This document shows, in pieces, positions 25,306 through 35,300 of a stretch of 64,000 nt of DNA. The stretch comes from Polyangiaceae bacterium. GTDB lineage: Bacteria > Myxococcota_A > Polyangia > Polyangiales > Polyangiaceae. Position 1 is the first letter of the stretch, and every line of letters begins with the position of its first letter. The notes under the pieces are model-generated. The model was not told where the DNA came from, did no database searches, and saw only the letters and a list, made by a program, of their open reading frames with translations. Position numbers and translations under genes: made by a program. Location: NCBI GenBank assembly GCA_025936115.1, contig JAICTZ010000019.1, positions 1-64,000 of the forward strand. The letters run 5' to 3'.

Positions 25306-26715
25306 CTACTTCCGATCCTCGAAAGTGCCACCAGATATCTGCGGTGCGGGCGCAGGCGCCGGAGCGGGCTCGGGCCGCGCGCTCGGCGCGGGTTTCGGAA
25401 GCGCAGGATGAGCATCTGCGACACGCCCTTTGCGGCGCGCGGGCGCAGGCGCAGGCGCAGGCGCCGAAACGGCCGAAGGCACGGGGGCAACGACCACGCC
25501 CGCGGGGTTCTCGACATGATTCTCGGACACGACGGGGGGGCTCACCTGCATGATTGCCGTCGTCGGCCCGCTCGCCACGGGAACGCCTTGCTCCTTGCCG
25601 GCCACGGCGGGCCGGCCCAGCGTGAACCACCAAATCGCGAGCATGGCCGCGAGCCCCGCAGCGGCGAGCACCACCACTCGCGCACGATTCGTGGCTCGCC
25701 GCGCACCGGAATGCGTGCCCCCCCACGATGCCCGCGTGGCACTCGCGTGCGCTCCGTCTCGCGCGCGCGGCAATCCGAACGCAAACTCGGTCTTATCGCC
25801 GCCGGTAGCGCGGAACATGCCCTCGATCCGCTCGACCGAGAGGCGACCGCGCGGCGGCGCGAACGGCAAGAGAGCGTGCGCGAGCGCGGCGATGTTCGCG
25901 TAACGATGTTCGCGCTGCTTTTGCAAGCACTTGGCGATGACGGCCTGGAGCTCGGCGGGCACGTCGGGCAACGACTGCGGAGCAGCCTCGAGCACGCGCG
26001 TCATCACTTCCCCGAGTGAGGCACCGGAAAAAGGCGGCACACCTGCGACGAGCTCGTAGAGGACCGCGCCAAGCGCCCAGATGTCACTGCGTGAGTCGAC
26101 GTCGCGCGCCGAACGCATCTGCTCGGGCGGCATGTAGAACGGCGAGCCCAAGAGGGCGGCCGTGCTCGTGATGGAAGCGTCCGTCGAGTCCGTTCCTCCG
26201 AATTTGGAGATACCGAAATCGAGCACCTTCACGGACAAGCTTCCGTCCGGCAGCCGGATCACGAACAAATTCGAGGGCTTGATATCGCGATGCACGATGC
26301 CGATCGCGTGCGCCGCCGCAACGGCCTCGCAAGCTTGGAGGACGAACAGCACGGCTTGCTCGACCGGCAAACGCCCGCGTGCCTCGAGCCAGCCCGCCAG
26401 ATCCTCGCCGTCGAGGTACTCCATGATGATGTAAGGCGCGCCGTTCTCGAGCTTTCCCACGTCGATGATGCGGGCGACGTGCTCGCTCTTGATTTTGACG
26501 GCAGCGCGCGCCTCTCGCGCGAAGCGGGCGGCGATCTCCGGATTCGCGAGCGTCGAGGGCAAGAGGAACTTGATCGCCACGTGCTCGTCGAGCTCGAGGT
26601 GACGAGCCGCGACGACCACCCCCATTCCACCCTGACCGAGGACACGCTCGATGCGGTACTTGCCGGCGAGGATCTCTCCTTCGCGGACGCGGTCACCATC
26701 GGTGTGAACCTCCAT
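25306..26715 (-). CDS. Membrane-bound Ser/Thr protein kinase (PknB/Hanks type)
   Basis: A 469-aa eukaryotic-like kinase. Gly loop GQGGMGVV near residue 28, Lys in AIKFL, catalytic loop HRDIKPSNLF near 138, DFGISKFGG near 164, and the P+1 region GSPFYMPPEQM are all intact, so it should be active. After the kinase domain comes a linker, a membrane helix at about 345-367 (VVVLAAAGLAAMLAIWWF) and a Pro/Ala-rich extracytoplasmic tail of about 100 residues. ATG 26715 is preferred to a TTG two codons earlier. A TTGACG at 26765-26760 could be a -35 element. First gene of an operon with the TPR protein and the SGNH lipoprotein. Confidence 0.93.
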   Translation of the reverse strand: MEVHTDGDRVREGEILAGKYRIERVLGQGGMGVVVAARHLELDEHVAIKFLLPSTLANPEIAARFAREARAAVKIKSEHVARIIDVGKLENGAPYIIMEYLDGEDLAGWLEARGRLPVEQAVLFVLQACEAVAAAHAIGIVHRDIKPSNLFVIRLPDGSLSVKVLDFGISKFGGTDSTDASITSTAALLGSPFYMPPEQMRSARDVDSRSDIWALGAVLYELVAGVPPFSGASLGEVMTRVLEAAPQSLPDVPAELQAVIAKCLQKQREHRYANIAALAHALLPFAPPRGRLSVERIEGMFRATGGDKTEFAFGLPRARDGAHASATRASWGGTHSGARRATNRARVVVLAAAGLAAMLAIWWFTLGRPAVAGKEQGVPVASGPTTAIMQVSPPVVSENHVENPAGVVVAPVPSAVSAPAPAPAPARRKGRVADAHPALPKPAPSARPEPAPAPAPAPQISGGTFEDRK

Positions 26716-26906
26716 CTCCAACTCTACCCGAACGCATTGAAACGTCGTGAGCCGCGAGGCGTCAAGAGCATCGTCGCCGCATGCGTGTCACTTTCGACGC
26801 GCTCCTCGCGCTTGGACGTTTTTCGTGACGAAGCGATTCAGGGTCAGCTGCGAGTCTCGAGTCGAGCGACGTTGCAACGAAAGATCGCGATCGTTCGAGG
26901 TCGCGG

Positions 26907-28781
26907 CTACTGAACGATCAGGTCGCTGGCCGTCGGCTCGAGCGGCAGCGCGAGGTCGCTGTCATCGTGGACGGCCCCGCTCAGCGAGTTCACGGAGAGC
27001 CGTCCGTAGAGATAGCGCACGCTGCCTATCCCTGAGATAGGGGCATCGAGGGCGATCGAGATCGTGCTCGCATTTTTGCGCGTGGTCGCGGCCAGCGCGA
27101 CGGGCGCGCCGTCGTCGAAGACCTGAAAGCCGTTGATGCCGCTCGAGGGCGAGATGTCCTTGCCGCCACGATGTTGGACGTGCACCTCGATGACATCGCG
27201 CGCCGAGGTCGCGTACGTAGCCGACGTGAGCGCGGGCCCGCGATAGTACTGGCTCTTGCCGAAGTAGTAGCTGATGGCGTTCGCGATGCGCGGACCGAGC
27301 AGGTCGTGTCCCGCCTTCGTGTAGTGGTCGGCCGCGGAAGGGTCGAGCGGCAAATCGATCGCGAGGGCCGCGAGCAAGACGTTCGCGCCGTCATCGGAGT
27401 CGTGCTGTGCGCTGCGAATGAGCTGAACGTTTTCGTCCGTGCGGTTCTTGTCGGCAAGGGTGGTCGTCGCCCGGCCTATCTGACAGATGAAGAGCGGCAC
27501 GGTGTCGTACAGGTCCTCGCGGTAATGAGCGAGTAGCGTCTGGAGGTCGGCTTCGTAATCCGCCTTGCTCGTTTCGTTGGTCGCGTCCGTCTCCCCCTGG
27601 TGCATCACGACGACCTCGACGCCGCCCGCGGCGCGCGCGTTCGAAAGCGAGTTACCGTAGAGGTTGCTCGTGTCCGCATGATTGGCCGCCGTGCGCTTTA
27701 CCCACGAAATATCCTCGTTTCCGTGCAGGGGGCTGCTGCCGCGAGCCGCGGTGACGAAGCCGACGGGCACGCCCACGAACGTCGTCGCGAGAGCATTGGC
27801 GAGCGACGGCACGAGTGACGCGCCGATCCACGAGTCGTAGTCGATCTCGCTCGCCGTGCCGCCGCCGTCATAGGGATCGGCCAAGTGCTTCCAGCGGTTG
27901 TCGTTGCCGTAAAGCGCCGACAGATCGCTCGTCACCTGCGTGAAGGTCTGCACGTTGCCGTTGCCGACCATGTTCGACTGGCCGATGAGCAACACGTTGA
28001 TGCCCACTCCCCAACGGTGCGCGCCGAGGCCCGCGCCGAGCGCCGTGCGAGCTGCGTCGACGGCGCGCACGGCGATGCGGTACCACCCGCCCTCGGGCAC
28101 CTCGAGCTGTCCGCTGAAGTTGCCGGTTGGCGCCGCGACGATCGACGTCCAGGGCACGACCTCGGTCATGCCCGTTGCAAAATCGACGACGCGCGCCTCG
28201 ATGGCCCTCGTCCTCGTCCCTGGGTCCGTGAGTTTCCCGTGGACTGAAACCAGCTGGCTTGCCCCGAGTGGGACGCGCTGCACCACCTGGTACTCGGAAA
28301 AGTCGTCGACGGCGATGTTCACCGACGCAGAGCCGCCGCCGCCCGCAAAACCTGCGCCCTCGAGGCCACCGGACGCCGAAAAGGCTCCGCCGCCCGCCAC
28401 GCCACCGACGCCGGCCCGTCCGCCGAGTGCTGCGTCACCGTTGCCGGACGTTCCGCCGATCGGCGGCACCCACCCTCCATCCTCGCCGCTTGCGCCACCC
28501 GTGCTCGGCGCGCCGGCGTCGTCGAACCCTGAACCAGCCCGCTGCGTCCCGCCCTGCGCGCCCCCAGCCCCACCATTCGAAGTGCCCCCCGTGCCTGTCG
28601 AAGTGCCACCCGTGCCCGCCTCGACTCCGTCACCGCCGCCGGGGACGCCAGCTTCGCCTGCGCCCGCGACGAACCCACCGGCGCCCGCAGCTGCTCCGAG
28701 CGGCGCACGTCCGGCGCCGCTCGTGCACGCAGCGTACGCGAACGTCAATCCGAGAATAACCGAGACCCGCCGGAGCAACAC
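26907..28781 (-). CDS. Gly-rich lipoprotein with sialate O-acetylesterase-like (CE6/SGNH) domain
   Basis: A 624-aa exported protein starting at GTG 28781. Signal peptide ends at YAAC (weak lipobox, Cys19); a Gly-rich linker runs to about residue 155. A beta domain (residues 155-255) is followed by the SGNH-type esterase: LLIGQSNMVGNG near 267 with the nucleophile Ser, VVVMHQGETDATNE near 395, and DHYTKAGHDLLG near 488 with catalytic Asp and His. All catalytic positions are intact, unlike the SGNH protein at 23 kb. A C-terminal beta domain follows. It probably removes acetyl groups from plant-type polysaccharides. Divergent from the GH54 gene with 137 bases between. Confidence 0.87.
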   Translation of the reverse strand: MLLRRVSVILGLTFAYAACTSGAGRAPLGAAAGAGGFVAGAGEAGVPGGGDGVEAGTGGTSTGTGGTSNGGAGGAQGGTQRAGSGFDDAGAPSTGGASGEDGGWVPPIGGTSGNGDAALGGRAGVGGVAGGGAFSASGGLEGAGFAGGGGSASVNIAVDDFSEYQVVQRVPLGASQLVSVHGKLTDPGTRTRAIEARVVDFATGMTEVVPWTSIVAAPTGNFSGQLEVPEGGWYRIAVRAVDAARTALGAGLGAHRWGVGINVLLIGQSNMVGNGNVQTFTQVTSDLSALYGNDNRWKHLADPYDGGGTASEIDYDSWIGASLVPSLANALATTFVGVPVGFVTAARGSSPLHGNEDISWVKRTAANHADTSNLYGNSLSNARAAGGVEVVVMHQGETDATNETSKADYEADLQTLLAHYREDLYDTVPLFICQIGRATTTLADKNRTDENVQLIRSAQHDSDDGANVLLAALAIDLPLDPSAADHYTKAGHDLLGPRIANAISYYFGKSQYYRGPALTSATYATSARDVIEVHVQHRGGKDISPSSGINGFQVFDDGAPVALAATTRKNASTISIALDAPISGIGSVRYLYGRLSVNSLSGAVHDDSDLALPLEPTASDLIVQ

Positions 28782-28918
28782 GGCCGGAGCCTACCAAGAA
28801 GGATCGACCAAGTATTGCGGCCGGACGTCCTCCGCCGCGCCTGACCGCCGCGACCCTCAGCGAATGAGCAAATTTATCTGCACAAACCTCCGACAGCGGG
28901 CAGTAGCCGTGAGGTTTC

Positions 28919-30883
28919 ATGCGAATCAGACTGACCGGCCTACTCCGCTCGGCAGCCCTCGTCTCGGCGGTGGCAAGCAGCGGCTGCGGTAAGCCCAGCA
29001 GCCCAGACAGCGGGACTGGTGGAATGACGGGCTCCGGCGGGACTGCTGGAGCGCCTGGCTCCGGCGGAACAGGCGGCACGTCTGCGACGCAGACTTGCCC
29101 CGGCGTGACGCCCTGCGGCGGGTCCGTGGTTGGAACCTGGAGCGTGACGTCGTCGTGTCTGACCCTCTCGGGTGACATGGACGTCGCTCTCGCGAGCCTC
29201 GGCTGCAGCAAGGTGCCGGTCACCGGGTCACTGCACGTGACGGGAACGTGGAGCGCGAACGACGACGGTACGTACAGCGACAACACCGTCACGACGGGCA
29301 CCATCACGTTCCCCCTGGCCCCCGCGTGCTTATCGGTGTCGTCGGTCCAGGTTGAGTGCGCCAAGGTCGCCGGGACCATCGAAGCGCTCGGCTGGACCAA
29401 CACGACTTGTTCGAACGACGCGGCGGGCAAGTGCAGCTGCTCGGCGACGCCGGCGCAGCACGGCGGTATCGGCGTGATCTCCCCTTGGGCGGCGCCCAGC
29501 GGCACCTACACGACTTCGGGTACGGGGCTCAATACCGACGGCATGGTGGACTACTCCTACTGCACTTCGGGAAGCACCGTGACCTTGACTCCGAAGGCCG
29601 CGAGCCTGCCGATCTCCGGCACGATCGTCCTGCAAAAGAGCGAGAACGGTACGGGGGGCGCGAGCGGGACGGCAGGCGCTCCGGGCTCTGGCGGTATCAC
29701 TGGTTCAGGCGGCGCAGGCCATGCCGGCATGAGCGGCGCCGGCGGTTCGCCGGGCGGCGCAGGCGCCGGCGGTAACACTGCCTCGGGCGGGAATGCTGGC
29801 GCGGGGGCTGTCGCAGGCTCGGGCGGTCGAGGTGGCGCCGGCGGCAGTGCCGGCATGGGCGTTGTCGCCGGCTCCGGCGGTACCAGCGTGGGAGGCAGCG
29901 CGGGTAGCGCAGGCTCGAGCATGGGTCCGTGCGACATCTACGCGGCCGCCAATACCGCATGTGTCGCAGCGCACAGCACCGTCCGCGCCCTGCTCGGCGC
30001 GTACAGCGGCAACCTTTACCAGGTCAAGCGCGCATCGGACGGCATGAATAAGGACATCGGCGTCATCAGCGCCGGAGGGGTCGCCGACACCGCCACCCAA
30101 GACGCATTTTGTTCCGGAACCACCTGCACCATCACGATCGTTTACGACCAGTCGGGCCACGGCAACTTCGTCGAGGCCGAAACGCCGGATAGCACGGTCG
30201 GCGGCCACTCGGGCCAGACGGCGTCGAACGCCACGCAGGAGCCGTTCACCGTCGGCGGCCACAAGGTCTATTCGCTCTACATGAAGACGAGCCAGGCCTA
30301 CTGGCGGGATGGATCCAAGTCAGGCATGCCGACCGGCAGCGCCCCGCAAGGGATCTACATGGTGACGAGCGGTAAGCATTACGGCAGCGGCTGCTGCTTC
30401 GACTACGGCAACGGCGAGACGAGCCGAACGTACGTGGCAGGCCCGTCGATGGATGCGCTGAACTTCAGCAACTGCACCATCTGGGGAACCGGCGCGGGCA
30501 GCGGTCCGTGGGTCATGGCCGATTTGGAAGGGGGACTCTATTCGAAGGGTGGCTCGGGCCAGAGCACCGCCGATCCGAGCCTGACGTTCACGTACGTCAC
30601 CGCCATGGAGAAGAACAACGGCACCGGGACGTTCGCGCTGAAAGGTGCCGACGCGACGACCGGCGCCCTGAGCACGTTCTACAGCGGCGCGGTTCCGCCG
30701 GGGTACAGCCCGAACAAGAAGGAAGGATCCATCGTTCTCGGTAGCGGCGGCGACTGTTGCTACAGCAACAACACCTTGAGCCAAGGGACCTTCTACGAAG
30801 GGGCCATCGTCTCCGGCTATCCGTCGGATAGCACCGACGCGGCGATTCAAGCGAACATCGTGGGCGCGGCCTACGGCAAGTAG
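28919..30883 (+). CDS. Exported protein with GH54 alpha-L-arabinofuranosidase catalytic domain
   Basis: A 654-aa protein. Signal peptide ends near SSGC (weak lipobox); then a Gly/Ser linker, an uncharacterised domain at about residues 58-240 with several Cys (CPGVTPCGG, KCSCSATPAQHGG), a second Gly linker, and from residue 336 a domain opening PCDIYAAANTACVAAHSTVRALLG, the arabinofuranosidase B fold. The fungal-type vicinal Cys pair is Cys492-Cys493, the nucleophile Glu537 lies in ADLEGGL and the acid/base Asp612 in GSGGDCC; their spacing equals that in the Aspergillus enzyme (Cys177, Glu221, Asp297). The fungal C-terminal arabinose-binding module is absent. GAGG precedes the ATG. Confidence 0.9.
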   Translation: MRIRLTGLLRSAALVSAVASSGCGKPSSPDSGTGGMTGSGGTAGAPGSGGTGGTSATQTCPGVTPCGGSVVGTWSVTSSCLTLSGDMDVALASLGCSKVPVTGSLHVTGTWSANDDGTYSDNTVTTGTITFPLAPACLSVSSVQVECAKVAGTIEALGWTNTTCSNDAAGKCSCSATPAQHGGIGVISPWAAPSGTYTTSGTGLNTDGMVDYSYCTSGSTVTLTPKAASLPISGTIVLQKSENGTGGASGTAGAPGSGGITGSGGAGHAGMSGAGGSPGGAGAGGNTASGGNAGAGAVAGSGGRGGAGGSAGMGVVAGSGGTSVGGSAGSAGSSMGPCDIYAAANTACVAAHSTVRALLGAYSGNLYQVKRASDGMNKDIGVISAGGVADTATQDAFCSGTTCTITIVYDQSGHGNFVEAETPDSTVGGHSGQTASNATQEPFTVGGHKVYSLYMKTSQAYWRDGSKSGMPTGSAPQGIYMVTSGKHYGSGCCFDYGNGETSRTYVAGPSMDALNFSNCTIWGTGAGSGPWVMADLEGGLYSKGGSGQSTADPSLTFTYVTAMEKNNGTGTFALKGADATTGALSTFYSGAVPPGYSPNKKEGSIVLGSGGDCCYSNNTLSQGTFYEGAIVSGYPSDSTDAAIQANIVGAAYGK

Positions 30884-31452
30884 CCGAGCGTGACCTGCTC
30901 GGGCGGGACACGACAATCCGGCTACCACGGCAGGCTCGAGCTCGTGACCTTGATTCGCCGCGCTCTGGTCGCCCGGCGTCCGGCCCGCGTGCGCATGTTC
31001 TCGGGCTCCGGGGCGCTTGATTTTGCGCTGCTTGGGAATGGTCGCTCGGTATTGATTCTGCTCGCCGTGGTGCGCTCGATCGTCACGGCGAGTATCCGCG
31101 GCACGTCCGGACGCGATTGCTGGGGCTTTTGCTCGTCAACACGCTCGTGACCATCGGCGTCCGGGTGTTCGTCGCGCACCTGCTCGGACTGGGCACGGGT
31201 GCTGCCATCGGGCCCGCGTGGCACTCATGGTGACGTCGCTCTCGCAGATTTTAGCGACGAGCGAGCAGGCCCGTGACCGCGATGGCCGCACCAGTGGCCG
31301 CTGCATCTCGGGTGACAGCCGCAGTCACGATTGCCAAGATGGCAAAAGCGACAATCGCGACGGTCGGCACACGCGGACGCTTGCAAGTCAACGGCCGGGC
31401 TAGCGCGAGAGCGGCTCAATCGCTCGGCGCGCTCGCGTGGGAGTTTCCCGGC
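30884..31452. other. 569-base gap with possible gene remnant
   Basis: No convincing full gene. On the plus strand, about 31080-31233, one frame reads RHGEYPRHVRTRLLGLLLV then NTLVTIGVRVFVAHLLGLG, like a membrane helix of a real protein, but it has a stop upstream and no ATG. The minus-strand frame 31224 to 30922 is open but has no recognisable features. I take it as decayed coding sequence with one small candidate gene beside it. Confidence 0.4.
31251..31391 (-). CDS. Possible 46-aa single-helix membrane protein
   Basis: A short frame from TTG 31391 to TAA. It encodes a basic N-terminus (TCKRPRVP), one strongly hydrophobic helix (TVAIVAFAILAIVTAAVT) and a second weakly hydrophobic part (AATGAAIAVTGLLARR). 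No ribosome binding site is clear and the start is not ATG. It was judged by hydrophobic pattern only. Confidence 0.25.
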   Translation of the reverse strand: MTCKRPRVPTVAIVAFAILAIVTAAVTRDAAATGAAIAVTGLLARR

Positions 31453-32106
31453 TCAACGTCGGCGAGGATCTTCGCGGACGACCTCACCCGAGCGCTCGAG
31501 CGCGACCGCGCCGAACTGCGGTTTTCCAGACGGCTCGTAGACGTGTACGACGACGCCGCGGTCGGTGCTTTTCGTATCGACGAGTCGAAGTGCCGTCGCA
31601 GCTGTTCCCTCTCCGAAGAGGCGCTTGCCGGCACCCAACACGACGGGATGGATGAACAGGCGGAGCTCGTCGACGAGGCCTTGCTTGAGCAGCGTCTGGA
31701 CCAGCGTTCCACTGCCGTGAACTTGGAGCTCGCGGCCGGGGTGCCCCTTCAGCCGAGTAACCTCCTCGCCGACGTCGCCGCGAAGCAATCTGGAATGACT
31801 CCACTCCGCTCCATCGAGGGTTTTCGACACGACGTACTTGGGAAGCGTGTTCAGTTTAGTGGCGAGGAAATTGGCTGGGTCCGTCACCTTGGCCCAATGC
31901 TCAGCGAAGAGCTCGTACGTCCGGCGTCCCAGCAGGAATGCGTCGGCGCTGGCCATCCACGCCGACACGAGCTGAATGAAGTCCTCGTCAATGTACGGCA
32001 CCTGCCAACCGCCGTACTCGAATCCGTCGTGGAGTTCCGGCTCGGGTTTCCCGTTGCTCTGCACGACGCCATCGAGTGTGAGATGGGAAGTCACGGTCAA
32101 TCGCAT
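31453..32106 (-). CDS. RibD C-terminal / dihydrofolate reductase-like protein
   Basis: A 217-aa NADPH-binding reductase-like protein. MRLTVTSHLTLDGVVQ is the standard first strand and helix of this family; FLLGRRTYELFAEHW, KYVVSKTL and GRELQVHGSGTLVQTLL with LFIHPVVLGAGKRLFG follow in the expected order. The ATG at 32106 is chosen because GGGAGAAGG lies just upstream and the family begins there; an ATG at 32409 would add 101 unrelated residues. Members are common single-gene proteins of unknown substrate; not a true folate enzyme. Confidence 0.88.
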   Translation of the reverse strand: MRLTVTSHLTLDGVVQSNGKPEPELHDGFEYGGWQVPYIDEDFIQLVSAWMASADAFLLGRRTYELFAEHWAKVTDPANFLATKLNTLPKYVVSKTLDGAEWSHSRLLRGDVGEEVTRLKGHPGRELQVHGSGTLVQTLLKQGLVDELRLFIHPVVLGAGKRLFGEGTAATALRLVDTKSTDRGVVVHVYEPSGKPQFGAVALERSGEVVREDPRRR

Positions 32107-32341
32107 TTGCCTTCTCCCTCGAAATAGGATGCCTTCGACGAGTCGACAAATCGAGCCTAGCGTAAATCGACGAGACGCACGGTGGTTTTGGCGGCTGCCG
32201 TGAGCTTGGGGCGACGGCGACGACACTGTCAGGCCGGCAGCGGCAACGATACGCTCCGCGGCGGTCAGGGGCAGGATTCGACGACATTCCTCGTCACGAA
32301 CGCAGCCGTAAGCGCATACCTTTGCGGCAAGCCGGGGGCAG

Positions 32342-35300
32342 CTACTCGAACTCGAGCCGCCAGCGCACGTTCGCGCCGAGGTTACCGAGTGCCGAAGTCG
32401 AGATGTCATTGACGTTGTCGTACGAGCCCTCGACGCTGACGCGGTTGTTCAGGCGCCACTCGACGTTCGAACGTACTTCGCGTGATTCGGCGAGGCCGGT
32501 GGTCACGTTCGCGCGGACGCGCTCGGTCAGGCGCTTGCCGATCGTGACGGTCGGCTCCGTGCGACCCGTGCGCGACGAATACTCGCTGCCGAAGCGGAAT
32601 TCGTCGATCACGGGCACGGCGCTCGTGACGGCGCGATCGGCGCCGCTCAGCGTCCCGAGCGCTTCGAGCGCGACGCTTTCACCGATGCTCGCCGACTGCG
32701 CCTGGTCGAGCTCGGCGCGCGTGAGGCCCACCGTGAGCAAGAGGAAGATGTCGTCTTGCGCGAGCGCGGGGTCGCTCGTGAGATCGACCTTGAGGTCGTC
32801 GGCGTCGCCGTGGGCGTGCATGCGAATCGTCCAGTGGCCGCCGGCGACGCTCGTGCCCGAAGCGGAAGCGGTCGGCGCGGCGGCACCGGCGCTCGCCGTG
32901 CCCGAAGCAGCGTAGCGGCGGTAGTCCGTCGCCGCGGTCACGTCGACGTTCGCGGCGATGCGCGTCGGGTCATCGAAGCGCACGGTGCCCTGACTGATCT
33001 CGAACACGTTACGGCGCAGGTTGATGCGACCGCCCGGCTTGACCTCCACCGTGCCACGCAGGCCGTAGCGCCCGTTCGTGCCCGTGAGCAAGAGCCCGTC
33101 GCCCGCCAGGTCGAGGTCGGCCTCGACGAGCTCGTTTTTGATCTGAAGGGGCTTCGCCGAGCGCAGCGTGACGTCGAGCGCGACCACGTCCTCCGCAGGA
33201 TCGTAGTCCTCGAAGTTCGTGCGCTTGCCGCGGCGGCCGAGCGACTGCAGCTCGGCCGTCATCGTCACGGGCCGCTTGTACTCGAACGAATGGAAGAGCA
33301 CGTTGCCCGACACGCGCGGCAGCGCGCGCTCGCCCGCTCCGGGCTTCCAGGTCGCGAGTAGATCCGCGTCGGCCGACGCGTGCACGCCGTCGCCGAGCGG
33401 CAGTGAGAGATCGCGCGCAGCGATGTCGAGGCGCACGGCGCCGAGCTGGAGTCCCCGGAGCGGCGCACCGCCGCTCAGCGTGAGCTTGCCGTTGCCCATG
33501 CGTGCGCTGCCGCGCGACACCTCGAGCTCTCCCGCTTCGAGCTTCAAGCCGAGCTCGATGTCGCTGATCGGCACGGCGAGGCCGCGCACGACCATTTCGC
33601 CGCCCGTGAGCTCGAAACCACCCGAATAGTCGGGGGACCGCAACAGGCCCGTGATGCCGATTTTGCCCGTGAGGCTGCCCTTGGCGCGCTCGACGCGCGA
33701 GAACGCCTGCGTCACGGCGCCGAGGTCTACGGGTCTGAGCGCGACCGTCGCGTCGACGCGCGCCGACTCGCGCACGTCGGCGATGTCGCCGCTCATGTCG
33801 AACGTCGCTTGGTAACCACGCGGCGTCGTGGCCGTGAACGCGAGCCCCGGGATCTTCACCGTGCCGGCTTCGAGCGCGATCGGCTGCGCGCCGGGCACGA
33901 GCCGCACGCCGTAGCCGTTGTGCGAGAGCGAAAGCTCGTCGAGCGTCAGGCGCACGCGCGAACCGAGCGGATCGCCCGTGTGCAGCTCCGACACTTCGAG
34001 CGCGCCGCTCACGCGTCCCGCCGGTCGCGCCTCGGAGAGCGCGAGCGCGGGCACGAGCTCCGCCGCGGCGCCGAGATCCAGCTCGCGCAGCTCGACCTTG
34101 CCGCGCACGAGCTTGTTGCTCTGGCGCGTGATCGTCAGGTCGGAAAGCTGTAGCTCGCCGCCGAAGAGCGAGCCGCGCACCCCGAAGACACCGGACGAGC
34201 GATCCGCCTCGTATTCGGCGCGATCGAACGGCGCCTCGACGGGCGCGCCGCAGTGCGTCTTGCCCACGACCGGCCGCTCGACATGCTGCGGCGTGAGCAC
34301 GATCGCGAGGTTCGACGCCGGCAGCGTCGCGCGCCCGAGGTGCAGCGGCGAAACACGCGCCGTCGCCGTGGCCTCGAGCTCGTCGAGCGAGCCGCTGAGC
34401 TCGGCGACGGCCGATGCCTGACCGTCGACGGCGTGCAAGAGCGACGGCAACGAATCGATCTTGCCGATCGGCACGGCGCTCGCCACGAGGTGTCCCTCGA
34501 TCTTGCCGCCCGGGCGCACGTCGACCGACCCCACGATCGAGCCCGAGCCCTTCGTGAGCACCACGCTCGGGATGCCGAGCTCCATGGCGCGGTAACCGGC
34601 GTCGCGGTCGTACCAGCGCAGCCGATAATCGGCGTGGCCGCCGTCGTAGCGTTCACCGAACAGCGCCAGGCGCTTGAAAGCGAGCGAGCCGTTGGTCACG
34701 AGCACGCCCGAGTCGCAGGGGTCTTGCTTGCCGCCGAGCACGTAGTGCACGCTCGCGTCCGCTGCAGTCTCGCCTTCGAGATCGGCCCAGCGCGGATCCT
34801 CGTCCAAGCGCCAAATCGCAAGAAAATCCCGCAGACCGAAGCCCTGGCTCTTCATCCTCGCGTCGAGCACGAGCGACGCGCCCGCGTCGAAATCGATCTT
34901 GCCGCTCGGCACGCTGAACGTGCTCTTGCCCTTCTGCGCCTCGACGTCGAAGAACTCGACGTAGAGCGGACGAAAGCGCACCTTCGCGCTCTTCAAGTCG
35001 CCGATCGGAAAGCCGCCGAAGACGAAATTGTCGATTTTCAGGTTACCCGTGAGCAAAGGATCGCTCATCGGGCCGTTCATCTCGACGTCGAGGCCGGCGT
35101 TGCCCGCGAGCCCGATGTCGATGAGCGGACTGATGTCGGCGAGATCGAGCCGCGATTCCTTGCCGATGCTCAGCTGAATCCGGTTGTCGAAGCCGATCGA
35201 CACGAGCTTCACGAACATTTGGCTCTTGCCGAAGTCGCTGCGCATGTCGAGAAACTCGAGCGCGCGCGGCACGACGCGAAAGCGTCCACGCAGCGTCGCG

